A stretch of 64,000 nt of DNA. It comes from Thermoanaerobaculia bacterium. Lineage in GTDB: Bacteria; Acidobacteriota; Thermoanaerobaculia; Multivoradales; Multivoraceae. Position 1 is the first letter of the stretch. Every line of letters begins with the position of its first letter. Made by a program: the position numbers and the translations under genes. The stretch is from contig JAJEHN010000009.1 of assembly GCA_022823665.1 (NCBI GenBank), forward strand, positions 1 through 64,000, in the 5' to 3' direction. Of the stretch, positions 10,778-21,928 are shown one piece after another. A model generated the notes under the pieces. It did no database searches. It was not told the DNA's origin and worked only from the letters and a program-made list of their open reading frames with translations.

Positions 10778-12428
10778 CGACCACTCCGTGTCCCCGCGGC
10801 TCGCCAGCCCCCACCGGGCCGGGCGCAGCGTCGTCATGGCGCGCCGGGGGATGGTGGCCACATCCCACCCCGCCGCCACCCTGGCCGGGCTCGACATGCT
10901 CCGGGCCGGCGGCTCGGCGATCGACGGCGCCGTCGCCGCGGCCGCGATGCTGGCTGTCGTCGAGCCGATGATGACCGGAATCGGCGGCGACGCCTTCCTC
11001 CTCTACTACCTGGCCGATCCCGAGGGCGGCCGCGGTGACCTCCTGGGCCTCAACGGCAGCGGCCGCTCGCCGCTGGCTCTGAAGCGAACCGACATCGCCG
11101 CACCGGCGATCGAGCCGGACTCCTGGCCGGCCGTGACCGTTCCCGGCGCGGTCGATCTCTGGGAGACCGCGCACGGGCGCTTTGGACGCCTCCATTTCGC
11201 CGATCTGCTCGGTCCCGCGATCGAAGCCGCCGAAGCCGGCTTCCCCGTCAGTGAGCGCGTCCAGTCGATGTGGCGAGCCTGCGTCCCGCGACTCCGCCGC
11301 GACCGCGCGGCGGCGGAGCACTACCTCGCCGACGGCCAGGCGCCCGCACTCGGCGCGGTGTTCCGGTCCCCGGCCCTGGCGCGATCCCTGCGGCGGATCG
11401 CGGAAGACGGCCGCGGCGCCTTCTACGAGGGTCCGATCGCGGAGGAGATCGTCCGCTACGCCCGCGGCACCGGCGGCTTTCTCGAGCTGGAGGACCTCCG
11501 GCGCCACGAGTCGACCTGGGTCGATCCGATCGGCACGATGTACCGGGGCCGGGAGGTCTTCCAGTTGCCGCCCAACGGTCAGGGGCTCGGCGTTCTCCTG
11601 ATGCTCAACCTGCTGGAGAACTTCGATCTCGCCTCGATGGACGCGGCCGCGGCCGAACACACCCATCTGCTCGTCGAGGCGAAGAAGCTGGCCTACGCCG
11701 ACCTCCACGCCCGCGTCGGCGACCCCGAGGGCGAGCCGCTCAGGGGCTCCGGAGGCGTCCCGCTGGCCGAGCTGCTGGACAAGGCCTACGCCCGCGAGCG
11801 CAGCCGTCTGATCGATCCGGGCCGAGCGGCGGACGGGGCCGCTCCGGGCGGCATCCCGCCCGGAGCCGCCGCGGCGGGATCCGACACCGTCTACCTCGCC
11901 GTCGTCGACGGCGAGGGCAACGCCGCCTCCTTCATCAATTCCCTGTTCGCACCCTTCGGCGCCGCGATCGCCGGCGGTGACACGGGCATCATGCTCCACT
12001 GCCGGGGCGCCGGCTTCACTCTCGAGCCCGGCCATCCGAACGAGTACCGTCCCGGCAAGCGTCCCTTCCACACGATCATCCCGGGCATCGTCCTCGAACG
12101 GGGCCGCCTGGAACTCTGCTACGGCGTGATGGGCGGGCCGTTCCAGCCCCAGGGCCACGTGCAGCTCCTGACCAACCACTACGATCACGGCCTTTCCCTC
12201 CAGGCGGCGATCGACCGGCCCCGGTGGCGGCACACGGCCGGCCTCGAGCTCCTCTGCGAGCGAGGCATGGAGCCCGGGACCGTGGAGGGACTCGCCGCGC
12301 TCGGCCACCAGGTCCGGGACGCCGGCGGCGCCGAGTTCGGCGGCGCCCAGGCCATCGGGGTCGACCGCCACGGCACGCTCTACGGCGCCTCCGACCCGCG
12401 CAAGGACGGAGCGGCGCTCGGATACTGA
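10761..12428 (+). CDS. ggt: Gamma-glutamyltransferase (glutathione hydrolase family)
   Basis: The 555-residue protein belongs to the N-terminal-nucleophile gamma-glutamyltranspeptidase family, which removes the gamma-glutamyl group from glutathione. The self-cleavage and nucleophile site is visible as T376 in GSDTVYLAVVDGEGNAASF, and the substrate-binding block appears as PGKRPFHTIIPGI and YGVMGGPFQPQGH. The N-terminal block VATSHPAATLAGLDMLRAGG is also typical. No signal peptide is evident, so a cytoplasmic location is possible, unlike the periplasmic enzyme of E. coli. The ATG overlaps the preceding gene by 17 bp. With gshB, chaC and a glutathione-reductase-type gene 10-13 kb away, it fits thiol metabolism, but some members of this family act on cephalosporins or other amides, so the substrate is not certain. 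Confidence 0.85.
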   Translation: MTSSANDHSVSPRLASPHRAGRSVVMARRGMVATSHPAATLAGLDMLRAGGSAIDGAVAAAAMLAVVEPMMTGIGGDAFLLYYLADPEGGRGDLLGLNGSGRSPLALKRTDIAAPAIEPDSWPAVTVPGAVDLWETAHGRFGRLHFADLLGPAIEAAEAGFPVSERVQSMWRACVPRLRRDRAAAEHYLADGQAPALGAVFRSPALARSLRRIAEDGRGAFYEGPIAEEIVRYARGTGGFLELEDLRRHESTWVDPIGTMYRGREVFQLPPNGQGLGVLLMLNLLENFDLASMDAAAAEHTHLLVEAKKLAYADLHARVGDPEGEPLRGSGGVPLAELLDKAYARERSRLIDPGRAADGAAPGGIPPGAAAAGSDTVYLAVVDGEGNAASFINSLFAPFGAAIAGGDTGIMLHCRGAGFTLEPGHPNEYRPGKRPFHTIIPGIVLERGRLELCYGVMGGPFQPQGHVQLLTNHYDHGLSLQAAIDRPRWRHTAGLELLCERGMEPGTVEGLAALGHQVRDAGGAEFGGAQAIGVDRHGTLYGASDPRKDGAALGY

Positions 12429-12473
12429 CGATCCGGGCGTCCTCCCCCGCGCCAGCCGTGCAAGACTCGCCGG

Positions 12474-13670
12474 ATGGACGACGCTGCGGCCCGGTCAGGA
12501 GACCGCACCGAACAGCGGCAGGTCGAGCTCAGGATCGTCCAGTCGATAGCGGACATCAGGCAGGCGGCCTGGGACAAGCTGCTGAAGCCCGGCGACCGGC
12601 CGTTCCTGGCCTGGACCTTTCTCGAGGCCTTGGAACGGACCGGTTGCGTGGCGCCCGACCGCGGCTGGCTGCCCTTCCACCTGACCGCCTGGGACGCTGA
12701 CGGCGACCTGATCGCGGCCGCCCCGGCCTACATCAAGAACGACGGCATGGGCGACTTCTCGCGGGACTGGGCCTTCGGCGACGCGGTGCGGGCGGTCGGC
12801 GGCCGCTTCTACCCGAAGCTGGTCGTCGGCGTGCCCTTCTCTCCGGTCACCGGGCGCCGCATCCTGGCCGCCGCCGACGTCGACCCGGCGGTCGCCGCCA
12901 GACTCCTCGTACAGCTTGCCGCCCACACCGCCAAGGAGGTCGGCGTCGCCTCCGTTCATGTCCTGTACCACAGCGCCCCGGAAGCCTCCGCCCTCGCCGG
13001 CGCAGGGCTTTCCCAGCGCGTCATGGTTCAGTACCACTGGCACAACTACGACTACCGGAGTCCCGACGACTGGCTGGCAAAGCTCCGGTCCAAGCGCCGC
13101 ACCCAGTGCCGTCGCGAACGTCGCGAGCCGGCCAGGCAGGGCATCGCCATCCGAACCGTCCGCGGCCAGGAGATCGCCGACGATCCCGAGCGCTGGGCCG
13201 AAACGGCGTTCCGTCTCTACTGCACGACCTGCGACAGGTACATGTGGGGTGGCCGCTACCTCAACCGCGAGCTGTTCTCCGACCTGTTCACGCTCCTCGG
13301 CAACGAGGTCGAACTGGTCGTCGCCGAGCGCGAAGACCGGGTCGTCGCCGGAGCGATCAACCTGCGCTCCGACACCCACCTCTACGGCCGTTACTGGGGT
13401 TGCCACGAGGAACACCGCTTCCTGCATTTCAACGTCTGCCTCTACCACTCGATCGACGAGTGCATCGCCCGGGGAGTCGAGGTGTTCGAAGGCGGCGCCG
13501 GCGGAGAGCACAAGATCAGCCGCGGCTTCGAGCCCGCGCCCGTCTACAGCTCGCACCTGTTCCTGGACGAGAAGCTGAACTCGCTGCTCGGAGCGGCGCT
13601 TCGCCGCGACGCGAAGCGCCACCTCGAGGGAATCGAGGCGTGGCGGCGCAACCGGTCGCGACTCGGCTAG
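12474..13670 (+). CDS. FemAB/GNAT-like acyltransferase, DUF482 family
   Basis: 398 residues matching the DUF482 ('peptidogalycan biosynthesis') family, a GNAT-like fold related to FemAB. Visible hallmarks are PFLAWTFLEALERTGC near residue 42, KLVVGVPFSPVTGRR near 122, and the C-terminal GRYWGCHEEHRFLHFNVCLYH with FEGGAGGEHKISRGFEP, the most conserved stretch of the family. No signal or membrane segment is seen, so it is cytoplasmic. The family is conserved in many proteobacteria, but no reaction is firmly established. It sits 45 bp after ggt and 44 bp before clpS, which has its own -10-like box, so it probably ends the preceding transcript. Confidence 0.8.
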   Translation: MDDAAARSGDRTEQRQVELRIVQSIADIRQAAWDKLLKPGDRPFLAWTFLEALERTGCVAPDRGWLPFHLTAWDADGDLIAAAPAYIKNDGMGDFSRDWAFGDAVRAVGGRFYPKLVVGVPFSPVTGRRILAAADVDPAVAARLLVQLAAHTAKEVGVASVHVLYHSAPEASALAGAGLSQRVMVQYHWHNYDYRSPDDWLAKLRSKRRTQCRRERREPARQGIAIRTVRGQEIADDPERWAETAFRLYCTTCDRYMWGGRYLNRELFSDLFTLLGNEVELVVAEREDRVVAGAINLRSDTHLYGRYWGCHEEHRFLHFNVCLYHSIDECIARGVEVFEGGAGGEHKISRGFEPAPVYSSHLFLDEKLNSLLGAALRRDAKRHLEGIEAWRRNRSRLG

Positions 13671-13699
13671 CGCCGCACCTCGCTGTCCCGTCCCGGACC

Positions 13700-13705
13700 T
13701 ATAAT
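13700..13705 (+). promoter_or_regulatory. -10 box (TATAAT) for clpS, leaderless arrangement
   Basis: A perfect TATAAT lies 9 nt before the clpS ATG at 13715. A start about 7 nt downstream of the box would place the 5' end of the mRNA at or next to the ATG. No convincing -35 hexamer is seen 17 nt upstream. Confidence 0.5.
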
Positions 13706-13714
13706 CGAACCGCC

Positions 13715-14110
13715 ATGGCGCACTTCGAAGACGACCAGCAGGGCGACAGCAAGGTTCTCACGAAGACGAAGACCAGGACCCGGCTGGCCCGTCCCCGGCT
13801 CTACAAGGTCCTTCTCCACAACGACGACTTCACGCCGCGCGAGTTCGTCGTCGTCGTCCTGCAGCACGTCTTCCACTTCACGGAATCCGACGCCTCGCGC
13901 CTGATGCTCTATGTCCACAAGAACGGCGTCGGCGTCGTGGGGCTCTATCCGTTCTCCGTGGCCGAGACGAAGGTGGCCGAAGTCGGCAGTCTGGCCCAGC
14001 AGGCGGAAGTTCCGCTGCTCTGTACGATCGAGCCCGACACGGGGGACGGCGACGGCGGCGACGACGACAGCCGGGACGACGACGGCCGGCACGGCGACGA
14101 CGTCAACTGA
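13715..14110 (+). CDS. clpS: ClpS, adaptor of the ClpAP protease
   Basis: 131 residues. The ClpS core (about 30-105) contains YKVLLHNDDFTPREFVVVVL and HKNGVGVVGLYPFSVAETK, the regions that bind N-degron residues and the ClpA N-domain; the core ends with CTIEPD. ClpS delivers N-end-rule substrates to ClpAP in the cytoplasm. The ATG at 13715 is chosen because it follows a TATAAT box by 9 nt and gives a normal-length N-terminus; the frame is open further upstream, but that would run inside the preceding gene. The last 25 or so residues are an unusual Asp/Gly tail (about half Asp) not present in typical ClpS. clpA follows 36 bp later, the classical order. Confidence 0.95.
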   Translation: MAHFEDDQQGDSKVLTKTKTRTRLARPRLYKVLLHNDDFTPREFVVVVLQHVFHFTESDASRLMLYVHKNGVGVVGLYPFSVAETKVAEVGSLAQQAEVPLLCTIEPDTGDGDGGDDDSRDDDGRHGDDVN

Positions 14111-14146
14111 CGGCGCGGGGAGGGTAACGCCATCGCTTCCGTCCAC

Positions 14147-16543
<2,397 letters not shown>

Positions 16544-16575
16544 AGACACTGGGTGCGCCGGCGCCCCCGCCGGCT

Positions 16576-16615
16576 GCCGCCGAAGGCGGCTGGAAGAACG
16601 CGCCGCGAAGCGGCG
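16576..16615. terminator. Two GC-rich hairpins between convergent genes
   Basis: Two perfect 6-bp stems with GAA loops: GCCGCC/GGCGGC at 16576-16590 and CGCCGC/GCGGCG at 16601-16615. They lie between the end of clpA and the end of the oppositely oriented oxidoreductase gene. There is no U-tract, so intrinsic termination is only plausible. Confidence 0.4.
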
Positions 16616-16631
16616 ACCGCTCTGTCCGCCC

Positions 16632-17807
16632 CTACGCCTCGCCGACGCGCGGCAGCACCTCGGTCCTGAACCGTTCGATCGTCGACATCAGTCGCGCGTG
16701 CGGCAGCAGGCCGTTGTACGCCCAGAAGTAGAGCCAGGTCACCGGCAGGCGCTCACGAAGCGTCTCGAGTTGCCGGGTCACCGTGTCGACCGTGCCGACC
16801 AGCGCCATGCCGGCGCTCATCATGTCCTCGAACGGCTCCCCCGTGTCCGGGTCCGCCATGCCCCGGCTGAAGCCGAAGGGCTCGAACCAGGCGGAGCCGC
16901 AGAAGGCGCCGCTCGCCTTCCACAGACGTTCCGCTTCCACGTCCGTGTCGGCGATCACGACGTCGCGCAGGACGCCGATCCCCTCGCCGAGCGGCCGTCC
17001 GGATTCCTCCGCGAACAGCTCGAAGAGCGCCCGCTCCCGCTTCGGATGCAGCGGCGGCAGGATAGCCGTCACGCCTTCCCGCGCGCACCACCGGATGCTC
17101 TCTTCCGAGGACGCGAACGGCTGGAAGATCGGCGGATGCGGCTCCTGGACCGGCTTCGGCACGACGCCCACCTGGCGCAGCACGCCGTCCTCGACGCCGG
17201 CGCCCCACTGCTCCGTGGCCTCCAGCGTCCACGGCGTGCCGCCCTCGGGACCACCCACCGGAACCTTCCAGAACCGGCCGTCGTAGTCGAGCATAGGTTC
17301 GGTCCAGGCCTTCTTGACGATCCGGAAACACTCCTCGAAGGCGGCCCGGTTCGTCGCGTCGATCTCGTCGTGGCGGTGCGGCAGGGCGCCCGAGATCCCG
17401 TGCGTCTGCTGCGCCATCACGTCGACCCAACGCCGCTGGTAACCGCGGGCGAAGCCGGCGTTCGCGCGCCCTCCGGTCATCCGGTCGAGCATCGCGATGT
17501 CCTCGGCGACCCGGATCGGATTCCTCGACGGCAGCACGATGCCCAGTTGCCCGACCCGGATGTTCTTCGTCTGCATGCCGACGAACAGGTCGAGCAGCAC
17601 CGGGTTGTTCGAGAGCTCGAAGCCCTCGATGTGGAAGTGGTGCTCGGTGAAGCTGATCGAGTCGTAGCCGAGATCGTCGGCCAGCCGGGCCTGCTCGGAG
17701 ACCTCGGCCAGCATCCGGTCGTAGAGGTCGCCCCGCAGGCCCGCCATGCCCTTCTTGATCTCGGCCCGGGAGCCAATCGAGGGCAGGTAGAAGAGAGAGA
17801 TCTTCAA
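16632..17807 (-). CDS. LLM-class (luciferase-like) flavin-dependent monooxygenase
   Basis: 391 residues with the bacterial-luciferase TIM-barrel pattern: an N-terminal strand MKISLFYLP, then DDLGYDSISFTEHHFHIEGF, VGQLGIVLPSRNPIRVAEDIAMLDRMTGGRANAGFARG-like core (conserved LPxxNPxRVAE and DxLTGGR-type blocks), and a C-terminal barrel half with VGTVDTVTRQLETL. Such enzymes use FMNH2 and O2 to oxidise diverse small molecules; the substrate cannot be read from the sequence. It is the last gene of a three-gene minus-strand operon, 12 bp after the DUF1080 gene. No signal peptide; cytoplasmic. Confidence 0.85.
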   Translation of the reverse strand: MKISLFYLPSIGSRAEIKKGMAGLRGDLYDRMLAEVSEQARLADDLGYDSISFTEHHFHIEGFELSNNPVLLDLFVGMQTKNIRVGQLGIVLPSRNPIRVAEDIAMLDRMTGGRANAGFARGYQRRWVDVMAQQTHGISGALPHRHDEIDATNRAAFEECFRIVKKAWTEPMLDYDGRFWKVPVGGPEGGTPWTLEATEQWGAGVEDGVLRQVGVVPKPVQEPHPPIFQPFASSEESIRWCAREGVTAILPPLHPKRERALFELFAEESGRPLGEGIGVLRDVVIADTDVEAERLWKASGAFCGSAWFEPFGFSRGMADPDTGEPFEDMMSAGMALVGTVDTVTRQLETLRERLPVTWLYFWAYNGLLPHARLMSTIERFRTEVLPRVGEA

Positions 17808-17819
17808 GAGAGCAGGAAC

Positions 17820-18641
17820 TCAGCCGCCGCTGTCGTAGCCGGGCAGCTCCCGGATCCAGACGTTGCGGAAACGGGTCGGGTTGCGGTGATCCTGGAGGCC
17901 GATCCAGCCCCGCGGCTCGTGCGGGCGGTCGTAGACGCCGACCCGGCGGTGGATCGTCCGGCCGATGTACTCCTTCTTGTGATGGATGACCACACCGTTG
18001 TGGAGCACGGTGACGTTCGCCTTCTTGACGAGTTCGCCGTCCTTCCAGCGCGGCGCCTCGAAGATGATGTCGTAGGTCTGCCACGCGCCGGGAGCCCGTG
18101 AGGAGTTCACCATCGGCGGCGTCTGGCCGTAGATGGCTCCGGCCTGGCCGTCGGCGTAGGTCCGGTTCTCGTATGAGTCGAGGATCTGGATCTCGTAGTC
18201 GCCGTAGATCATCACTCCGCTGTTGCCGCGGCCCTGGCTGTTGCTCTCGACTTCGGCCGGCGTCGCGAACTCAACGTGGAGCTGGAAGTCGCCGAACTCG
18301 TCCCGCGTCCGGATCGAGCCGGTCGAGGTCACTTCCATGTAGCCGTTCTCGACCTTCCACTCGGGCTCGTCGCCGTTCGGCTTCTGCCACTTCGAGAGGT
18401 CCGTGCCGTCGAACAGCACCACCGCGTCGGCCGGCGCCGGCGCCATGTCGCTGAACGAGGCGCCGGACTCCACCACCGGCGGCACCGGCCGGTTCGGGTC
18501 GTGCACCTTCCAGGGCAATCCCGGCAGCTTCGGTGTGTCCTCGTAGCCAACCGGCTGTTGCTGGGCGACCGCCGACGCGGTCAGGAACAGGCCGGCGGCC
18601 AGGAAGAGGTACAGGGTCTGCTTCGTTCGGTTCGCTGCCAT
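17820..18641 (-). CDS. Secreted DUF1080 (3-keto-disaccharide hydrolase-type) protein
   Basis: 273 residues with a signal peptide (TLYLFLAAGLFLTASAVAQ). The mature part is one concanavalin-like DUF1080 domain: VLFDGTDLSKWQK, EFGDFQLHVEFATP, NSGVMIYGDYEIQILDSY and the C-terminal RGWIGLQDHRNPTRFRNVWIREL. Characterised DUF1080 members hydrolyse 3-keto-glycosides, and the family is abundant in Planctomycetota, Acidobacteriota and Bacteroidota; the substrate here is unknown. The ATG at 18641 is favoured by GGAGGAGA 5-12 nt upstream and by the signal peptide. It lies between a cytoplasmic acyl-CoA carboxyltransferase gene (23 bp) and an LLM oxidoreductase gene (12 bp), an unusual operon mix. Confidence 0.85.
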   Translation of the reverse strand: MAANRTKQTLYLFLAAGLFLTASAVAQQQPVGYEDTPKLPGLPWKVHDPNRPVPPVVESGASFSDMAPAPADAVVLFDGTDLSKWQKPNGDEPEWKVENGYMEVTSTGSIRTRDEFGDFQLHVEFATPAEVESNSQGRGNSGVMIYGDYEIQILDSYENRTYADGQAGAIYGQTPPMVNSSRAPGAWQTYDIIFEAPRWKDGELVKKANVTVLHNGVVIHHKKEYIGRTIHRRVGVYDRPHEPRGWIGLQDHRNPTRFRNVWIRELPGYDSGG

Positions 18642-18664
18642 CTCAGGTCTCCTCCGGCGTCCGC

Positions 18665-20218
18665 TCACCGCACCCGCGACGCGAGCAACGGCTCGGACAT
18701 TTTCAGCCACTTGACGACTTCGGAACGGGTGTTCCGCGGGTCGATCAGATCATGGACCGAGAAACCCTCGGCCCGCGGGAAGGGCGTGCGGCGCTTGGCG
18801 AACTCGGCCTCCAGTTCGGCGCGCTTCCTGTCCGGGTCGGGCGCCGCCGCGATCTCGCGCCGGAAAGCGACCGCCACCCCGCCCTCGATCGGCAGCGCGC
18901 CGCTCTCGGCCGACGGCCAGATCAGCACCCGGCCGCCCGGACCGTAGTGTGCCGCCGCGGCGACACCATAGGACTTCCGAATCTGCACGGCGCACCAGGG
19001 CACGGTCGTTCTCACCGTCGCCGCGATCGCCTCCATGCCGTACCGGATCGTGCCGGAAGCCTCCGACTCCGAGCCGATCATGAAGCCCGGCTCGTCGACC
19101 AGGCTGAGGATCGGCAGGTGGAAGGTCTCGCAGAACTCGATGAAGCGCCGGAACTTCTGTGCCCCGGCCGCGTCCATCGCGCCGCCGATGTGCTTGCAGT
19201 CGTTGGCGACGACGCCCACCGAGCCGCCGTCGACCCGGGCCAGACCCGTGATCTGGGACGGGCCGTAACCGGCCGTCATCTCGAAGAAGCTGTCCCGGTC
19301 GACGACAAGCGAGATCACCTCGCGCATGTCGTAGAGGAAACGGCGGTCCCGCGGCACTACCTCGAGCAGCCGCTCCTCGCGGCGGTCGGCCGGATCGCCT
19401 GTCTTCCGTCCTGGCGGTAGAGCATCGACGTTCGGAGGCAGGTAGCTCAGGAAGCGACGCACCTGCTCCATCGCGTCGTCTTCGTCCTCGGCGACGTTGT
19501 CGACCACGCCGCTTCTGGTGTGGACCTGCCAGCCGCCCAGCTCGTCCTTCGTCTTCTTCTCGCCCAGGGCCCGCTCGACCAGCGCCGGACCGCCGATCAG
19601 GATCTGCGCCGTGTGCCGCGTCATGACGGAGAAGTGGGAAGCGACCAGGCGCGCCGCCGGGAAGCCCGCCACCGCCCCGACGCCGATCGAGGCCACCGGC
19701 ACTGTCCGCAGAATCTCGGCGATCGACCAGAAACGGGCGCGCGAGTAGACCGGCTCCCCCATGGGCCGCGGCGGCTTCTTCGGCGCGCCCTTCTGTCGGG
19801 CCGCGCTGCCGCGCACGCTGCCGCCGCCGCCTTCGAGGAAGCGAACCAGGGGCAACCGGTACTTGAGCGCGAGTTCCTCCGAGTAGATGCTCTTGCGCAG
19901 CCCCGCCGGCGACGGCGAACCGCCGGCCTGGGTGAAGTCCTCGCCCGCCACGATCACCCGGCCGCCACCGACGTCGGCAAAGCCGACGACGTAGTTCGCC
20001 GGCGTGAACGCGACGACACGGCCCTCCCCGTCGACCTCGGCGGCGCCCGCCTGACGGCCCTCCTCGATGAACGAGCCCGGATCGGCGATCCGCTCGATCC
20101 GCTCCCGCACCGTCAGCCGGCCGCGCTCGTGCTGCTTCGCTATCGCCTCCTCGCCGCCCATCGCCAGCGCCAGGCGCCGGCGGCGTTCGATCTCGTCGAC
20201 CTCTGGCTGCCAGGACAT
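18665..20218 (-). CDS. Acyl-CoA carboxylase, carboxyltransferase (beta) subunit
   Basis: 517 residues of the propionyl/methylcrotonyl-CoA carboxyltransferase family, which moves CO2 from carboxybiotin to an acyl-CoA. Visible blocks are HERGRLTVRERIERIADPGSFIE-like N-terminus, GGSPSPAGLRKS..LAL, FLEGGGGSVRG, IGVGAVAGFPAARLVASHF, and in the second half GFARVDGG-like TGLARVDGGSVGVVANDCKHIGGAMD-type region, PILSLVDEPGFMIGSESE and SYGVAAAAHYGPGG. The ATG at 20218 is preferred over the in-frame GTG at 20239 because a TACAAT box lies between them, 9 nt before the ATG. No biotin carboxylase or biotin-carrier gene is in the window, so the holoenzyme and exact acyl-CoA substrate are unknown. First gene of a three-gene operon. 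Confidence 0.85.
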   Translation of the reverse strand: MSWQPEVDEIERRRRLALAMGGEEAIAKQHERGRLTVRERIERIADPGSFIEEGRQAGAAEVDGEGRVVAFTPANYVVGFADVGGGRVIVAGEDFTQAGGSPSPAGLRKSIYSEELALKYRLPLVRFLEGGGGSVRGSAARQKGAPKKPPRPMGEPVYSRARFWSIAEILRTVPVASIGVGAVAGFPAARLVASHFSVMTRHTAQILIGGPALVERALGEKKTKDELGGWQVHTRSGVVDNVAEDEDDAMEQVRRFLSYLPPNVDALPPGRKTGDPADRREERLLEVVPRDRRFLYDMREVISLVVDRDSFFEMTAGYGPSQITGLARVDGGSVGVVANDCKHIGGAMDAAGAQKFRRFIEFCETFHLPILSLVDEPGFMIGSESEASGTIRYGMEAIAATVRTTVPWCAVQIRKSYGVAAAAHYGPGGRVLIWPSAESGALPIEGGVAVAFRREIAAAPDPDRKRAELEAEFAKRRTPFPRAEGFSVHDLIDPRNTRSEVVKWLKMSEPLLASRVR

Positions 20219-20227
20219 TGGACGGGG

Positions 20228-20233
20228 ATTGTA
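20228..20233 (-). promoter_or_regulatory. -10 box (TACAAT) for the carboxyltransferase operon
   Basis: On the minus strand TACAAT ends 9 nt before the ATG at 20218. This is the spacing of a leaderless transcript and excludes the upstream GTG as the start. Confidence 0.5.
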
Positions 20234-20280
20234 GGTCACGGAAGGCTCTCCGCTATCCTGCGCCGTCCAGGGAGGCTCAC

Positions 20281-21915
20281 GTGACCGAGGCGAGACGCAA
20301 GCTCTGCGGTTGGGGATACGAAGGACAGGGGCTGACCCCAGACGAGGCGGCCACCTTCCGGGCGCAGACCGAGGAGCGTTTCGGAGTCTCCCTGGAGCCT
20401 CGCGCGAGCGTGCCCCGAGTCGGCGACTTCGACCTGCGCGCGCCGCGACTCCAGCCGCCTTCGTCCCTCGTGAATCTGTTTCGGGACGACCCCTACGAAC
20501 GCCTCCTCCATGCGTACGGCAAGTCCTTCCCGGACGCCGTACGGATGTTCCGCCGCGAGGTGCCGGAGCCGCCCGATCTCGTCGCCTACCCCGAAACGAC
20601 GGAGGACGTCGTCCGCATCCTGGACTGGGCCGGCGACGCTGGCGCCGCGGCGATCCCCTTCGGCGGCGGTTCGAGTGTGGTCGGCGGGGTCGAGCCGGCG
20701 GTCGGCGACAGCTACGCGGGCACCGTGACGGTCGACCTCCTCAAGCTCGACCAGGTGCTGGAAGTGGACCGTGCGAGCCGGGCCGCGCGCATCCAGGGCG
20801 GCGCCCGCGGCCCCCACATCGAGGCCCAGCTCCGGGAGCACGGACTGACCCTGCGCCACTTCCCGCAGAGTTTCGAGCACTCGACCCTGGGCGGCTGGAT
20901 CGCGACCCGCTCGGGCGGCCACTTCGCCAGCCTCTACACCCACATCGACGACTTCGTCGAGGCCACGACCACCGTGACGCCCCGGGGCACGATGGAGACC
21001 AGGCGGTTGCCAGGCTCCGGCGCCGGACCCTCGCCGGACCGGATGGTCATCGGTTCGGAGGGCATCCTCGGGGTCATCACCGAAGCCTGGATGCGGCTCC
21101 AGGAGCGCCCGACGTATCGCGGCTCGGCGGCCGTCCACTTCACCGACTACGCGCAGGCGGCCGAGGCGGTGCGGATGCTGGCCCAGAGCGGTCTCTATCC
21201 CTCGAACTGCCGCCTGATCGACGCGCAGGAAACCGCCGGCGCGGGCGCCGGCGACGGTTCGACGTCGCTGCTCGTCCTCGGCTTCGAGTCCGCGGACCAC
21301 CCCGTCGACGCCTGGATGAAGCGGGCCCTCGAACTGACCGCCGACTGCGGCGGCGATCACAGCGCCTCGGCCGGCCGCTCCCACCGCGAGGGCGCAGCCG
21401 GCGCCTGGCGCGACGCCTTCATCAAGGGGCCCTACTTCCGCGAGGTCGCGGTGCCCCTGGGCCTGATCAGCGACACTTTCGAGACCGCGATCACCTGGGA
21501 CCGCTTCGCCGACTTCCACGCCCGGATCATGGCCCGGACCGCCGAGATCCTGGAGCGGGCGACCGGCAGACCCGGCCGCGTCACCTGCCGCTTCACCCAC
21601 GTCTACCCGGACGGACCGGCGCCCTACTTCACGTTCTCCGCCCTCGGCGACTGGGAGCGTCTCGCGGAGCAGTGGCGGGAGATCAAGTTGGCCGCGAACG
21701 AGGCGGTCGTCGACGCTGGCGGCACCGTGACCCACCACCACGCCGTCGGCCGCGACCATCGGCCGGCCGGCTACGACCGGCAACGCCCCGACGTCTTCGC
21801 CCGCGCCCTGGCCGGCGCCAAGGCGGCAGTCGACCCGGACGGCCTGATGAACCCCGGCGTGTTGATCGATCCGCGGGGCCGGGACGTCGGCGTCACCGGC
21901 GCGATGGCGCCGTAG
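20281..21915 (+). CDS. FAD-linked oxidase, alkyldihydroxyacetonephosphate synthase-like
   Basis: 544 residues of the PCMH/VAO flavoprotein family. The FAD-binding half shows PETTEDVVRILDWAGD, IPFGGGSSVVGGVEP, VDRASRAARIQGGARGPHIE and QSFEHSTLGGWIATRSGG. The C-terminal half has CRFTHVYPDGPAPYFTF and THHHAVGRDHR, the His-rich motif seen in alkyl-DHAP synthases (ether-lipid formation); the N-terminal KLCGWGYEGQ also fits. Bacterial members of this group are not all true ether-lipid enzymes, so a related FAD oxidase is possible. Start: GTG at 20281 has GGAGG five nt upstream (20271-20275) and aligns with family N-termini; a -10-like TATCCT lies at 20253-20258. It diverges from the carboxyltransferase operon. 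Confidence 0.75.
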   Translation: MTEARRKLCGWGYEGQGLTPDEAATFRAQTEERFGVSLEPRASVPRVGDFDLRAPRLQPPSSLVNLFRDDPYERLLHAYGKSFPDAVRMFRREVPEPPDLVAYPETTEDVVRILDWAGDAGAAAIPFGGGSSVVGGVEPAVGDSYAGTVTVDLLKLDQVLEVDRASRAARIQGGARGPHIEAQLREHGLTLRHFPQSFEHSTLGGWIATRSGGHFASLYTHIDDFVEATTTVTPRGTMETRRLPGSGAGPSPDRMVIGSEGILGVITEAWMRLQERPTYRGSAAVHFTDYAQAAEAVRMLAQSGLYPSNCRLIDAQETAGAGAGDGSTSLLVLGFESADHPVDAWMKRALELTADCGGDHSASAGRSHREGAAGAWRDAFIKGPYFREVAVPLGLISDTFETAITWDRFADFHARIMARTAEILERATGRPGRVTCRFTHVYPDGPAPYFTFSALGDWERLAEQWREIKLAANEAVVDAGGTVTHHHAVGRDHRPAGYDRQRPDVFARALAGAKAAVDPDGLMNPGVLIDPRGRDVGVTGAMAP

Positions 21916-21928
21916 CGCGGCACCCGCC

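Noticed and set aside
8666..10897. A 743-codon minus-strand frame opposite the DUF5916 gene
   Set aside because: The plus-strand protein has a signal peptide and DUF5916 motifs; the antisense frame does not resemble any family.
13106..13714. An in-frame upstream extension of clpS
   Set aside because: It would run inside the FemAB-like gene with a non-conserved Arg-rich sequence; the TATAAT box and normal ClpS length support the ATG at 13715.
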